Positions 11,184 to 22,903 of a DNA stretch of 64,000 nt are shown here, one piece after another (position 1 is the first letter of the stretch; every line of letters starts with the position of its first letter). Location of the stretch: contig CM070501.1 of the NCBI GenBank assembly GCA_036346375.1, forward strand, positions 52,059,326 through 52,123,325, given 5' to 3'. Under the pieces are notes generated by a model. That model had not been told where the DNA came from. It did no database searches and worked only from the letters and a program-made list of their open reading frames with translations. Source of the stretch: Guadua angustifolia. Lineage: Eukaryota > Streptophyta > Magnoliopsida > Poales > Poaceae. A program made the translations under genes and the position numbers.

Positions 11184-11900
11184 TTAGCCGCGATGCTTGC
11201 GAAGGGTTTCTTTGGTAGGTGGTGATCGAGCCGTGCCTTTAAGCGAGTTTCTTGATAAGGTCAAGGTCGGCGGCCTCGCGACCTTAGTGGATGTCGTCGG
11301 CAGTGCACCCTTGGGGACCGAGCATGATTTGGCGGGGAGGATGGCCTCGGTAGCGTAGGCAAGCTGGAAGGCGTCTCGCCGTGCTCGACTTCTTGATGCC
11401 TTGCCGACCAAAGGACGGAAGGGAGCTCGTCCACCCATGACCCGCCTTAGCCGGAAAGGTCTCTGAAGACTCTTTTCTTGATCCTTGGAGTAGTGGCGTT
11501 AAGCTCTTTAATTTGCTCCATTGCTCTCTGGATAGACTCTGGCGAAGCATATTTTTGTGCCAATGTCTTGTGATGAGGCTTGAAAGCAGTTATTTGGTGG
11601 CCGGGTGCCGTTATCTGTGATGAGGCGATTGGGTACCCCAAAGCGTCACCACATTCTGCGGAAAAATCTTTTGGTACGCTTGAGCGAAATGGTTGAAATG
11701 GGCTCGACCTCGATCCACTAGAGAAAGTGTCGATTGCGGCGAGCAGAATTTACAACCCTTTCGACCGCGGGAAAGGCGAGGATGTCGACCCCGGTCGAGA
11801 ATGGCCATGAGAGTGGGATGGTTTGCGGTCGTGAAAGGTGGTGGTGTGACTTACGGCGTGAAAGCGCACGCCCAACAAGTTACCCCGATCGCCGGCGTCG
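11184..11900 (-). pseudogene. Integrase remnant of gypsy 1
   Basis: Minus-strand frames give, in order, NVVTLWGTQSPHHR (cf. the VVTRFGVP..ITDNG motif), YASPESIQRAMEQIKELN, HGWTSSLPSFGRQGIKKSS and AFQLAYATEAILPAK. Together these trace the end of the integrase core and its C-terminal part across several frame shifts. Confidence 0.65.
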
Positions 11901-12434
11901 TCTATTTGTTGGCCAATAGTATCCCAACGAATGCCTTGCTCACGGCGTCCGGAAGGGCGAGTGGGCTCCACATTCCCTCATGGATATCTCGGAGAAGGAA
12001 CTCGCCCTCCTCCGGGATATGCACTTGGAGAGGACTCAAGTGCCCTTTCTTGACCTAAAGCGCCGTCTACCGCTTGTGAGCGGATGACCGCCTTTGTAGG
12101 GAAGCCTTCGGCTTCTTCCTCGGGCAATGTCCATGGGCAAAATCTTTGGATGAATGGCGCCATCAATCCGCACCTTGCTCGAGGAAGGAGACATTGCCGC
12201 ACGCCTCGATGCCTCCTCTGAGAGGAATGGAGGGCTTCTTGAGATCTTTCGGCTAGCGCCAGTGGCGGGCATCTGGGTTGTTGCCTCCTCTGAGAGGAAT
12301 GGAGGGCTTGTGTAGATGCTCGACTAAGCGCCCGGGGGCGGGCACTGCGAGAACCGACCTTGGAAAGTTGGTCGGCGAGAATTATCCTTCTGGGGATGTA
12401 GAGTACTTGAAATTTCAATGCCGCTCCATCTTCC

Positions 12435-13257
12435 TCACTTCAACCAAGTAAAGCGCCATTGGTGATCGGAACAACGATACTCCTTGTTGACTTGGTTGAT
12501 GACCATTTGTGAATCACCTTTCACGGTCGATCTCTGGGCCATGGCGCCTTGGGCGCTCGGTCCGCCAAAACCTTCATACTCGCCGCATTGTTTGTTGCGA
12601 AGTGTAATTGAATAGCGTATTGGGCTGTTCCCTTGGGGATACGATACAACGCCTTGACCCGGCGTTAAAGCTCGGGACCCGTCAATACATAATCCGGCCG
12701 CCGGTCTGATTAAGTGGTCCTTGGTGGTGGGCTGGGCGGGGTTCGTCCATTCTACCACGAAGTCCGCTAGAATCTGAGATTTGATCGTGGTGCGAGCAGA
12801 GAAGTGGACATCGAACTCTGCGAGTTCCATGGCCCACTTCGCTATCCGGCCGCTGGCGTCCAAATTTCTTAGGATCTCCCTAAGTGGAAAGCTGGTCGGG
12901 ACAACGACCTTGTGGGCTTGGAAGTAGTGGCGCAGCTTCCTTGATGCTCTGGCGTGAGTATAAAGTTCTGGACCTCGAGTGCGCTCCTTTGGTCCGTGCA
13001 ACACCGGCGTAGTATACGGACGCTGCGTCCTTCTCGCTCTCGCCGGAGACCGCGCTTCTGGCTGGGGCGTCGGCTGCAGTACAATAAAGCGGCTCCCAGA
13101 CCTTGGCGTGGCGGGATCGGAGGTTGGGCAGTCTTGCTTTAGCTCCTCGAATGGCGGTTAGCCTCGTCTGTCCAAGTGAAACCGTCATGCTTACGGGCGC
13201 CTTAAAGAAGGGCAAGCCGCTCACTGACCGAGAAATGAAGCGGCTTAAAGCGGCCAT
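12435..13257 (-). pseudogene. RNase H and RT-end remnant of gypsy 1
   Basis: Motifs in order are SVYYAGVARTKGAHSRSRTL (end of reverse transcriptase), ASRKLRHYFQAHKVVVPTSF, RIAKWAMELAEFDVHFSART (the RT-RNase H link) and AGLCIDGSRALTPGQGVV (RNase H Asp). Further on comes VKGDSQMVINQVNKEYRC, with the second RNase H acidic site. Frame breaks lie between the parts. Its counterpart in gypsy 2 is at 34998-36019. Confidence 0.75.
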
Positions 13258-13299
13258 TCGTCCGTCGGGTTTGAATCTCCTTTAACGAGTTTGGGGTCG

Positions 13300-14218
13300 C
13301 ATTCTTCGATGGCCCGATCTTTTTGGGTTGGCGCCGATGCCTGCGGACGATGATATACGAGCACTTTACCGGATTTTACACCAAAGCGCACTTTTCGGGG
13401 TTAAGCCTTATTCGATGCCTCGGAGATTACAAAAGGTCTCCTCGAGGTCGGATATATGGCACGAGGATTTTACTCTTAACTACGATGTCATCTATATATA
13501 CCTCGAGTTCGGCCTATCTGCTCGGGAAGGTCTTTTGCATCAATATTTGGAAGGTCGCCCGCGTTCATGACCGAAACGACATGGTGTGTAGCGAAACGTC
13601 GAAAAGGCGTGATGAAGAAGTCTTCTCCTCGTCCCCACAGGAGCAGGCTAATCTGGTGATAACCCGAATATCGTCGTAAAGCTCATTACAGGATTCGCCG
13701 TCGCGTCCACGGTGGTCGATCTTGAGATGAAGTTGTCGCCGGGCATGCGGCGTTTAACCCGGTGTGGTTAAACACACATCGCCACTTGCCCCCTTCTTCT
13801 TGGCGATGGCCGGATTTGCAGCCACTCCGTGTGCACGACCTCTCTGGCGGCGGCCTTAAGGAGCTTGTCGAGTTCCTCCGGATGATTACTGTTTCCGGGA
13901 AAATCGCTGAGCCTCGGCGCCTGAGTCTTTTGTCGTGAGCAACCGACTGTGCTCGATCACCTCCTTGGGACCCGGGCATATCGGACGGTTCCCGGCGAAC
14001 ACGTCAAAGCTCCTCCGGAGGAAGGTGATGAGCTCGAGTTCTATTGGGGTCAAGGAGGACCCCAAATGGAGAGACCTTAGACAGGTCGACCTCGTTGAGA
14101 GGACCGCCTTGGTTTCTCCTCCGGTGGAGGGCAACTTTAGGCAGGGAAGGCAAGCGCTTAGTCGGGGCCGCATGGCAAGAAATTGCCCGACCATGTCGAG
14201 GACTTCGTCGCGACTCAA
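13300..14218 (-). pseudogene. Reverse transcriptase remnant of gypsy 1
   Basis: ELELITFLRRSFDVFAGNRP followed by KEVIEHSRLL marks the segment before RT. KKGGKWRCVFNHTGLNAACP-like sequence (seen as EEGGKWRCVFNHTGLNAACP) marks the first RT motif. The catalytic YxDD region falls in 13300-13560 but is too broken to read in one frame. Confidence 0.7.
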
Positions 14219-14271
14219 GGCCGCCTTATAGTGCGCCCTTCACAGTGGCAGCGCCTTTGGGTCAGGGACCT

Positions 14272-14620
14272 TTAAGGCCTTTGGTAGGCGTGATCGTGGC
14301 GACCATGAATTTGGAGAGGCGGGCACGCCAAGGATGGCGTTGTAGGCGATCTAAAGCCCTCGACTTGAAATTGGTGGCTCGGTCCGGAAATTATTGTGTC
14401 CCCGAATATTACGGGCAAGGCGATCTGGCCCAAAGGCTTCGATCGAGGTGGGGGCGATCGAAGAACGGACGGCGGCGCTCTTGATCTTGGAGCGAGGACG
14501 CATCTCGTCCGGACCGAAAGCGGATATGAGGTCAAGGAGCTCCGCCATCGATGAGGACCGGCCAACTTTGCGTTGTTGATGGTGGGACTCACGACCAGCA
14601 GGAGCTTCGGGTTTGGTCAT
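14272..14620 (-). pseudogene. Aspartic protease remnant of gypsy 1
   Basis: Overlapping frames give LLDLISAFGPDEMRPRSKIK and KPLGQIALPVIFGD, the same order as the protease domain of gypsy 2 (37174-37797), where the active-site DGGSS is preserved. The active-site triplet itself is not readable here. Confidence 0.6.
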
Positions 14621-16748
14621 TCAAGGGGACAATCGTCCTTGGAGAATGTGATGGGCAACTCGGACCACGAGCTGCCATGCAGGGGCTGCCACAGGTGATG
14701 TGGCCGACCTCCGGCGACCTCCTTTAAGTCCTTCGGGTTTGTAGGCGAGGACGCCCGAATATGGCGGCGATGTGATTATGGGGCTCTGGTAATCCATGTC
14801 GTCGTCGCCGTCGGTGAGGCCCTTGCCCTTCTTGCTCTCCCCTTGCTCGGGAGAGCGGCATGGGACCCTCGCCCTGTAAATTTCTCCAGGCGATATGCCC
14901 AAGTTCTCTGATTCGCGAAGGTCGTGACCGGTTACGATGGAGCGGCGAAGCGGTGCGCCGTGGCGCCCTCTTGGCGCGACCACGGTCGTCGCGACCTTGG
15001 TCATCTGGCCTGGTCGGTGTTGCGCGGCTATGGCGCGCGGACGACCACGCCCCGCTTATTGCCCGAGTGGCGGGCACGAGCGGTCGTTGCTCGGCAGCGC
15101 GACCATGCCGATCTTGCGACTTTTCTTCTTCTTGATCTTCTTCTCCGCGGGGCGAGGGCCTCTTGCTCAGCGCCTTCGAGCCGAGCCGTGGCGGTAGCTT
15201 GCCTTCATCGGCGCCTTCTTCCATTACCTTTGCCGTCGGCGTTAGCGTAGCGGTCGGCCCTCTGGCGATTCGTTGGCCGGCGAGTTGGGGTGAATCTCAA
15301 GTCTTGCGTGAAGCGGGCGTCCACGGACCCGAACTTGAAGGCGGACCACGCGCCGTCGAGATGCTCGGGATGGAGTTTCTTACCTTTATGAACCTTTGGG
15401 CCGAAGTCGCGGCGTTTCCTTGTCCGTTTGGATGAGCGCTCGAGTCGCGCTTCGTTGCGGCGGGTGTAGCAACTTTGAATGTTACGCCATGAGGGCCTCG
15501 AGAGCTGCCTCCACGAACGGATCGATCCCTCCTTCGGTTAAAAGCCAAGTCTGGCGGGCCGTCGAGGACGTGGGGAGGTAGTTAGCCATGACCCTTCGTC
15601 CCGCGGCGCGCCGAGATGACGGTGGAAGTAGATCGAGATGAATCGTCGGGTTTTGGGTCCCGTTAAGCGCTTCGGCGTGGCTGGCTTGAATTTGCCCGCC
15701 ACTTGGCGTCGCGGAGGGGCAGAGAAAGCCCGACATCCGACGCCGGGCCATCATGGCGAGCCCTCCGGCGTGTGATGCGTGGCGGCCAGGACCCAGCGGT
15801 CCTTAGCGGCGTAAAGGCGAAGAACACGCCCTCATGCGGTGCGACGGCAATGGCGGAGTTCGATGTGGAACATCTGGGCGCTTCATGGCGGGCCGGCATG
15901 TCAAGTGAGCCGTGAAATTGCCGGGAAGTGCTCCGAGCATCCTCATGGTGTTGATGGTGCTTCGAGGTTCCCCGAGCATGGCCGGGAGGCCTGGGCGAGA
16001 ATGCGGTTTAGCGTCGAAACATCCGGGGCCCCGAACACCGGCGGTGATGGGGCCCGATGTCGGCGGCAAGCTTTTCCATATTTTCGCCACGAGGCCCCCA
16101 TGGCCGCCAGTCTGCTGGTTGGCGAGATTCGGAGGTTGCGCCACGACCGTCGCCATGGCGAAATCGCTCGGCGCTCGAGAACATCGAGGCGACAGAAGAA
16201 GCGGCGGCGCTCGTACTCCGAGAGTGGTAGTGGGGTCCTGCGAGCGGTCTCGACCGATGCAGCTCCGCCACCGGGTTGGTGGTGGACAACCGCCGGGTCG
16301 CGCCGAGGACTCGGCGCTCCTCGCCGTCGTTGAGCGGCGAGAGAAAAACGCCGGAGCAGCCGTTCTCGTGGTCGTCCTCCTTCCCGCCATCTGAGAGCAG
16401 CGGGAGGACGAAGGCTACCTGGCGGCGTTGAGGTGGTGTCGTCTGACGCGGTCCCTTAAATTGAGCTCGAGGCGGTCGGGGTAGTCCATTGTCGTCTGCG
16501 TCGCCAATTCATCCCATAGCGAGGTATCGGCGCGGCGGAGGAAATGCTCTCAGCTGCGATACCGGAAAAGACTCCGGTTTCGGTGTGGCCTTCCGGATCG
16601 ACCGCACCACCCATGCCATCATTGGCGTAGTACATGTCGGCGTCCTCCACGTCGTCGAAGAGCGAGAGGTCTTGATTGTCTTGCGAGTTTGGCATCCTCG
16701 AGATTCCTTGCGAGAGGACTTGATCGGTCCCCGCAGACGGCGCCCGGT
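14621..16748 (-). pseudogene. gag region and leader of gypsy 1
   Basis: Broken frames rich in charged residues lie between the 5' LTR and the protease. The first ORF after the primer site (16695-16456) contains AVDPEGHTETGVFSGIAAES. No intact gag domain or zinc knuckle is readable. The primer-binding site on the minus strand lies at about 16747-16727 (GGGCGCCGTCTGCGGGGA), close to the TGGCGCC-type sites used by many gypsy elements. Confidence 0.5.
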
Positions 16749-17429
16749 TGTCGGCGATTCGAGACGAGGGTCGCCGCCGAGCTTACTTGTTGAATGGGGA
16801 TCAACCTAGGGCCCCTTTCCGCAAGGGCTATCGTCCAAGGGTGTCCGAGCTAGGGATCGAGGTGGACAAGACAATCGAGAAGCGTATAGGGGTCGTTTTT
16901 GGTGCAGTTCGGACCTCTCACGGAGGAGATAACAACCCTCGTCCGATGGATTCACTAATGAGTATGGAGTAGTTACAACGTGCTTGCTCGGAGGAGCCTT
17001 GAGCTAGCCTAAGGACTCCAAGGAACAAGTTACAGGTCTCGATGTCGTGGTACCAAAAAGCGGCCGCCCTCGATACATCGTGCGAGGGGTATTTATAAGT
17101 TCTGAGAGAGGTTATTTATTACGGGGCGCTCTTGTAGAGGGCGTCGTAGTCAGCAGACGCGCGCCACCGCCGGTACCACGCGACGTGGGAACAATGGGCG
17201 CAGAACGAGCGGCGCGGACCGTGGCAGCCGCAGATCTGGCGGCGATCCTCGAGCGCTGCGCATTTAATGCCACGTCGCCTTTGTCGCGAGCCCCCGAGCT
17301 TGGCTGCTCGAGGATGGGGTAGCCCGTGGCGCCTGCTACAATCGGTCTCTGTCGCCATCGGGTAAGAGCATGGTCGGTTGGCGCCAGAGCTTCGATGGTC
17401 GTCTTGGTGCAGTATATCAATCTGAAGCA
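16749..17429 (-). repeat. 5' LTR of gypsy element 1
   Basis: Starts TGTCGGCG; the outer end is uncertain by a few bases (TCTGAAGCA proposed at 17429). It matches 6056-6750, including the TATAAATA at 17090-17097 on the minus strand. This LTR promoter would drive transcription toward lower coordinates. Confidence 0.8.
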
Positions 17430-20069
17430 ATACTCAACAAACCACACGGAAACTCTGAATATTACATGCAGGGATAAACGAAGGTAGGCACAGGTTTTAA
17501 GTATAGTGGATGCAAGTGGTAAACATTAATTTTCATTTTACATTTGAAACACAAACCATAAGTAGCAATATAAATCATGGGGGGTTATCTTGCAAAGTTC
17601 ACCTTCACGACAAGTTTTAATTATAAAAGCTACAGGGGCGCAGTTATCGGAATCACCCTAAATTAACTCCGCTTCATTAACCGGAAGCACGGCGTATTCG
17701 AATACCATTGATATCACTCTGCAGAGGTGCTTAGCTTTACCCACAAAATATCATCGGCCGTTGGTGCCATGCGCAAACAACATGCAACTTTAATGCATGT
17801 GGTCGGGCTGGGATAATCATAACATTTCGTTGAACTTCCCCCCTTTAGCTCCTACCCAGTAGGTGGTTGTGCCCACAGTACCCCAGGATCCTACGGGCCA
17901 GGATAGGATGGGCGCCCTGGTTACAGTGGACACCTACTGTTGTGAGAACCGGGTGGGCGCACCATTCCGTTCCACCCCCAACAACGATGCTTTCCCATTC
18001 TTCCACGGGGAATGGGGACTCGCCTGTAGGCATTCCAGGGGGAAGTACAATGTACTGAGTTATGTTGGACCAAGTCAATGAGATTGGCCGGCCCAACTTG
18101 TGGTTGAGCGGAATCTGAAGTTATTTACGTTGCCCAAGACATTGGTCCTTGAATGCCGAAGACTCAGCCAGATGACATACCATAAACCATTGGTACCAAC
18201 TGTACCACCACCACACCATACCCTGGCTTCGTCATCGGTTAGGGGTTGGGGCAGCATCCACCTTCTGTGGTCCGCCCAAGCTATCCCCCACACCGTAGCA
18301 ATTTTTGAAAATCAACCAAGCCATCTCTCGGAGATTATGCATTTGTCTAAAAGTAATAATTGTGTGAGTAGCTACATCTACGAGGTTTTAATATTTTATA
18401 GCCTATGGTTAAAAAGAAATTAAGGCATAACAACAGGTTTAACATTTGGGTTGTATCTAATCATATCATTCGAAACTACCACATTTCCTAGTTTCCTAAA
18501 ATAACAAAATTAATGCAATATAAGAAATATATATATATACTATAATGGAACTGGATTCAACATGTTCAAGGAGTGTGGCTTGCCTTGCGGCGTTGAGGGT
18601 TCGCCTAACGAGAAAGTGTCGATGTCGTGTCTGGCCTCGGACGGCGCTTGCTCTGTTTGCTCCAAGAACCGCTCGGCTCCAAGCACTGCTCCTACTCCGA
18701 GATTCGTCTTGCCGATTTGCTTCGACGTCGAATCTAGCGCGAGAAAATGCAAACAATAAATAAACGAATAAAACAAAAGCAATGGAAAGGAAAATCGAGG
18801 GAGAAATGGCCGGATCGGAGCTCAGTGGTATTTTGGGAATTTTCTGGACTTGGTATGGCGGAACGGACACCGCTTTTGGACTCAGTGGCTCGAATTGGTC
18901 AAGAAAATGTATTTTTGGGTATTTGTGGATTTTTGGGATTTTTCTGGCATTTAAATTGAATTTTCGGATTTCATTAAGTGTTTAAATCCGAAAATTGAAT
19001 TAAAAACCAGAAAAGAAAAAGGAAAAGGAATTTCCCGGTGGGCTGCACAGTGTTCGCGTTTTCGGCCCATGCGACCTTGAAAGCACTGCGTGGCGTGCGT
19101 GGCTAATGTAGTAGCGTCTTGAGGGAGGGGCGACCAGCGTCTTGAACCCAGTATGCTGCGGTGACAAGCGGGCCCGAAGAGCGATGACTTCGGGGAGAGT
19201 TCTTTGTGGCGGGGCCCGTTGTCGATGGCTGTGAGGAAAAACAGAGGAGGGCAAGGCTGAAGGAGAAATGGCCGGAGCCGAGGAAGATGGAGTGGGTTTC
19301 GGAGATTTAGCGCACAGCTCGGCGGAAGAGATAGCGGGGAAGGAAGAGGAGGGTATGGGGAGTACGGGGAGCTCACCGGAACGCTCGGGGTGAAGGAAAA
19401 ATGGCCGGGCGAGCTCGGTTTATATAACGATCTGGCGGAGGAGAGAGGTGAGCGATGGGGGAGCATTCGAGTGGCGATTTGACGCAACCGAGCGGTGGGA
19501 TGAGTGCGGCGGGGTGTCAGCGTTCGGCGCGGCGCAGAGGAGAAGTGCCAGCTCCACGGGTTGGGCGAAATGGCGGCGAGGAGTGACAGCTGCGCGGCGG
19601 AGAGGATGGTTCTGCCATGGGCGGCGTAGCAGCGATGGGATGGAACGGAGGTGTCGGGATAGTTTGTCGTGGCGGCCTTGGCGAGGGAGGCAGAGGCTCG
19701 CGATTAGGCGACATTATGCAGCGAGGTTGGGCAACAGCGGCTTGGTGAGACGGGTCTTCAACGGAGAAGACGGCAATGATCGGGGCGGAGCAAGCCAGCG
19801 AAAGCAAGCGGCGAGTTGGGGGCGTGATCTTGTGAGAAGGAGCTGGGCTTCGCGATTTTTGGGCTGAGGCGGAGGAGGCGGGAAACGGAAATGCGTGAAC
19901 CAAAGGAGAAGGCGCACTGGACGGAAAAGGAAAGCGGAAAGGGGGAAGACTTTCCCGAAAAGGAAAGTTTTCAAATTAACCGGATTAATTCGAAATAAAT
20001 TCGGCAAAAATTCAAATAAATTTTGAATAAATAATTAATTCAAAATATTGAAATTTTGGGGTTATTTCA

Positions 20070-20074
20070 CCGAC
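20070..20074. repeat. Target-site duplication CCGAC (right)
   Basis: Exact match to 5723-5727, immediately after the CA end of the solo LTR. Confidence 0.85.
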
Positions 20075-20469
20075 TCCCGCAGGCACCGGAAGCATTCGTC
20101 CGCCCCGAGATCCCTCTCTCATTACGCCAGCGAGCGCACCGTCGCGCGGGGTGAGTTGGCGAGCGTCCGCGCCAGGCCGTCGGCCAGCCCGAGGAACGAC
20201 GGGTCGGGGCGCGTCGATTGGTTGAGGCCGTCGTCCCGGTACGTGTCAGGGAAGCTGCTGGGAGGAAGAAGCACCGGGGAGGAGTCGCCGAAGCAGAGGC
20301 CGCGGGACAGTGTGGCGAAGCCCGAGGGGGCCACGGCGCACGGGAGGGCGTCGAGGAGCTTGTCGAGGTTGGCGCGGAACGCGGCGCTGTCGTTCTTGGA
20401 CGACGACGCCGCCAGCGCCGGCGGGCATGGTTGATCGATCCGTGTCCGAGTCGCCGCAGTCGAGCACAA
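20075..20469 (-). pseudogene. DUF26 (Gnk2-like) cysteine-rich protein, upstream half
   Basis: The minus frame contains FRANLDKLLDALPCAVAPSG followed by FATLSRGLCFGD, then DGLARTLANSPRATVRSLA. After two stops and a frame change it gives GADECFRCLRES, ending at the LTR junction. This is the DUF26 pattern (FxANL...LP...P.GFAT..., then C-x2-C-L). The family includes secreted cysteine-rich repeat proteins and cysteine-rich receptor-like kinases; DUF26 proteins act in immunity and at plasmodesmata. Only one DUF26 domain is visible and there is no signal peptide or ATG in frame, so it was already a fragment or had decayed. The remaining half is at 5575-5727. Confidence 0.7.
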
Positions 20470-20474
20470 GAAAA

Positions 20475-22558
20475 CGTACGGTCGTTCGTGATGTCCTGGA
20501 GGATGCCATGCGATGCACCGTTGGCCTAACGACGCGTGAACTGCAAGGACGGCATTGGTTGATCTCCTCTCTCTTGCAGGTCACACACACATGCATGCTA
20601 GCTTCACAACAAAGGCCAAACACATGCACATGCAAGTGTGCATTTTGATCGGTTTTTCATCAATAGGGGATGTCTGAAATAGCATGTATTGCGTACTTAG
20701 CGCTCCGCTGGTGACAGAGGTGGCACATGCATGCTTCAGTGCCAGTGCTCCAATCCTCTGGCTAGCTATTCCATGGTAGATGCGCGCGGCAAATAAGGTC
20801 ACGCATGACCGATTACTGGTCTTGTTCATATCTTTTTCTTCGCAATTTCTGAAAAGCAGTTGATTACCACACGTCCACACCTCGCAAGAGTGAACACTTC
20901 AAAATGATTGCTGCTCAATATATGCTTGACTGCTTGGGGAGTGGGAAGGAAGGCAACCCAAAGTGTCCGATTTCCTCCAAAACTTTTACTCGAGTGAGTG
21001 ATGGCAAATCCCGAAAAAAAAAGACAGAGAGAGAGAGACTTGTGCCGGTTGATGATTGGTTGGGCAATGGGTTACAAGATGCATGTTTTGTTCTCCTGTA
21101 AAGGGATGGCTTTGCTGTGCGCTTTCTTTGCTCCTTTCCAGGCAGCATGTTTCCCGCAGCAAACTGTGAGGTTTCTACAATCGATTTTCTGGATAAACTC
21201 TCAACATGGTTACAGGTTCTCCGCCGCCTGGTTCGCCACCAGCCAGAAATGAACTCAACACCAAATACTCGCCGCCCCCTTTGTCCTTTACCGTTTTCCC
21301 CTTCTTATATGGAGATCACCCAATGCTCCCCTTACACCCGATACACTCCCCGTTACAACTCATTCTGCCAACAGGCCTACTTGCTTACTTGGTTATCCAT
21401 TCTGGACCAAGGATGCGTGGATTAGGCTTGTGGGCTCGCTTCCGACTTGAGCCGTCCAGCGTCGCGCTTAAAGTCATTCCCTCCATCGATTGGGCGTAGC
21501 TAGGATTTTAGTCATGGGTGGTCAAACAACTTTTTTAACAATATAAGTGCAGCATACCAACATTTAAATAAAAAATACCAAACACAATATGATCAAATAA
21601 AAAGCTTTAACAATCATCTAGCATCTTAAAATAAAAGGTATTAAATTTGTAGCTTATATACCTATAATGATAGTTTAAGAAGCATCGGCTGAGAAAGTCC
21701 TACGATTTTTTTCCCTACAGAAAAATACCTAAAGTCTAATGGGCTGGGCCAGGGTGGTCCGTGGCCCACCGGGACCACCATGTAGCTCCGCCCCTGCCTC
21801 CATCTTCCACTCTGTTGCCCCGCCTTCTGTCGCTGCTTCACGATCGGGTTGCTTTGGCAGTGTGCTGACACAAACGTGTGTGGCCTCTCCCACTAGCGAA
21901 CCTAGTATACGTGTGTTACTAGTTTTTTTTGGTAGTTTAATTGTAGCTAGGTATGTGATGATTATATATGTGATCTAAATTCATTCAAAAATTTTGAATT
22001 CAAATATATATTTTTTTTTCAAAGATATGGTTTTTATTTGGATCGTAATCGATGGATATATACTATCAAACCGAAACATTTGAGAAAAAAATATATCCAA
22101 ATTTGGTTTAAATTTGTGTATTTAAAATCATTGTGTCCTCACACAGTATCCTATTTGAAATATATGTGCAATGTCACGTTTTGAAAATACAACAAGCACG
22201 CAGCTATCTTGCACGGCGCGTGACATGGGCGCGGCGGGGGGCGGCCTACCAGGCAAACGGTCCGGCGACTGGCGAGCGAGGCAGCCCATCATGTGGCCGG
22301 GTGCCCGGCCCGACGGACGACGGCGGCGGCCTAGCTGGTGGTACGTACAGGCCCGGCTCGCCCTATCTTAACTACTACGGCAGAACGATGCGATGCATGT
22401 GTGCGCGCGGCGCGCCTCTCGCTGATTCCGGAAGTAACGGAGAGGTGGCCAACCCAGGACGTACGTCTGCCGTCTGGCCAATGCACGCGGAGGAATCGCC
22501 CTCCCGCCGGACGTCCGCCGCACCCGGCCGAGGCATGTACGACACTTGCCAAAATTAA
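20475..22558. other. Intergenic, transposon-like stretch, no gene seen
   Basis: No recognisable coding sequence. 21510-22130 is AT-rich and repeat-like. The GC-rich part from about 22200 is upstream sequence of the small LEA gene. Confidence 0.45.
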
Positions 22559-22566
22559 CCACGTCC
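22559..22566 (-). promoter_or_regulatory. ABRE-like element upstream of LEA gene
   Basis: GGACGTGG on the minus strand carries the ACGTG core of abscisic-acid response elements. It lies about 20 bases upstream of the TATA box and about 100 upstream of the start codon. This suits a stress-induced LEA gene, but one motif alone is weak evidence. Confidence 0.4.
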
Positions 22567-22583
22567 CACGGTCGAGCCACGCC

Positions 22584-22590
22584 TATAAAT
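22584..22590 (+). promoter_or_regulatory. TATA box of LEA gene
   Basis: TATAAAT in gcctataaatgg, 77 bases upstream of the ATG at 22667, a normal plant distance. Confidence 0.65.
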
Positions 22591-22666
22591 GGTGGCCATG
22601 TCTCTCCGGCCCCCTAAACCACCTGTTTGGACGAGCAACGTCCTGCGTGCCTAGATCGAGTTAGCA

Positions 22667-22903
22667 ATGGCCGACCAATCCAACCTCAGCTACAAGACCG
22701 GCGAGGCGGCAGGCCACGCGCAGGAGAGGAAGGACGAGGTGCTGCAGAAGGCGCACGGCGCGGTGAGCTCCGCCCACGAGTCGTCGCAGGAGGGCGCCAG
22801 CCAGGCCGGCGGCCTCGCGCAGCAGGCCGGCGCGCAGGTGCAGCAGATAGCGCAGAGCGCCGCCGACGCCGTCAAGAATGCCACCGGCATGGGCGGCAAC
22901 TAG
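22667..22903 (+). CDS. Small LEA/KIN (COR6.6-like) stress protein
   Basis: A 78-residue intronless ORF. The product is very hydrophilic, with no signal or membrane segment. It opens MADQSNLSYKTGEAAGHAQE, continues through Ala/Gln-rich amphipathic repeats (AVSSAHESSQEGASQAGGLA, QQAGAQVQQIAQSAADAVKN) and ends GMGGN. The x-G-E-A-A-G-x-A-Q-E start and helical AxQ repeats resemble Arabidopsis KIN1/KIN2 (COR6.6) and cereal group LEA-like small proteins, thought to protect membranes or proteins during cold and drought. The start codon is in acceptable context (gcaATGG) with a TATA box 77 bases upstream. The LINE 3' end lies about 310 bases downstream in opposite orientation. Codon use is GC-rich, as in many grass genes. 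Confidence 0.8.
   Translation: MADQSNLSYKTGEAAGHAQERKDEVLQKAHGAVSSAHESSQEGASQAGGLAQQAGAQVQQIAQSAADAVKNATGMGGN

Larger units (their letters stand above)
6056..17429 (-). mobile_element. Ty3/gypsy retrotransposon 1 (Tat-lineage type), decayed
   Basis: Long terminal repeats at 6056-6750 and about 16749-17429 enclose roughly 10 kb. In element orientation (minus) the order is 5' LTR, primer site, gag, protease, reverse transcriptase, RNase H, integrase, an antisense ORF on the plus strand, then the 3' LTR. This order, protease before RT and integrase last, is that of Ty3/gypsy; an antisense ORF between integrase and 3' LTR is known from Tat-lineage elements such as Grande. Candidate target duplication: gtact (6051-6055) against atact (17430-17434). 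Every coding region is broken by many frameshifts, so it cannot be autonomous. It is nested inside the solo LTR. Confidence 0.85.
5728..20069 (-). mobile_element. Solo LTR (about 3 kb), split by a younger gypsy element
   Basis: The piece starts TGTCACGG at 5728 and ends TTATTTCA at 20069, with the same 5-base target duplication CCGAC on both sides. Without the nested element (6056-17429) and its target duplication it is about 2.96 kb: 5728-6055 joined to 17430-20069. I see no coding sequence and no second LTR, so I read it as a solo LTR left by recombination between LTRs. A TATATAA motif on the minus strand near 19419-19428 suggests the LTR is oriented minus. It interrupts a DUF26 gene. A non-autonomous element without coding content is the alternative. 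Confidence 0.75.
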
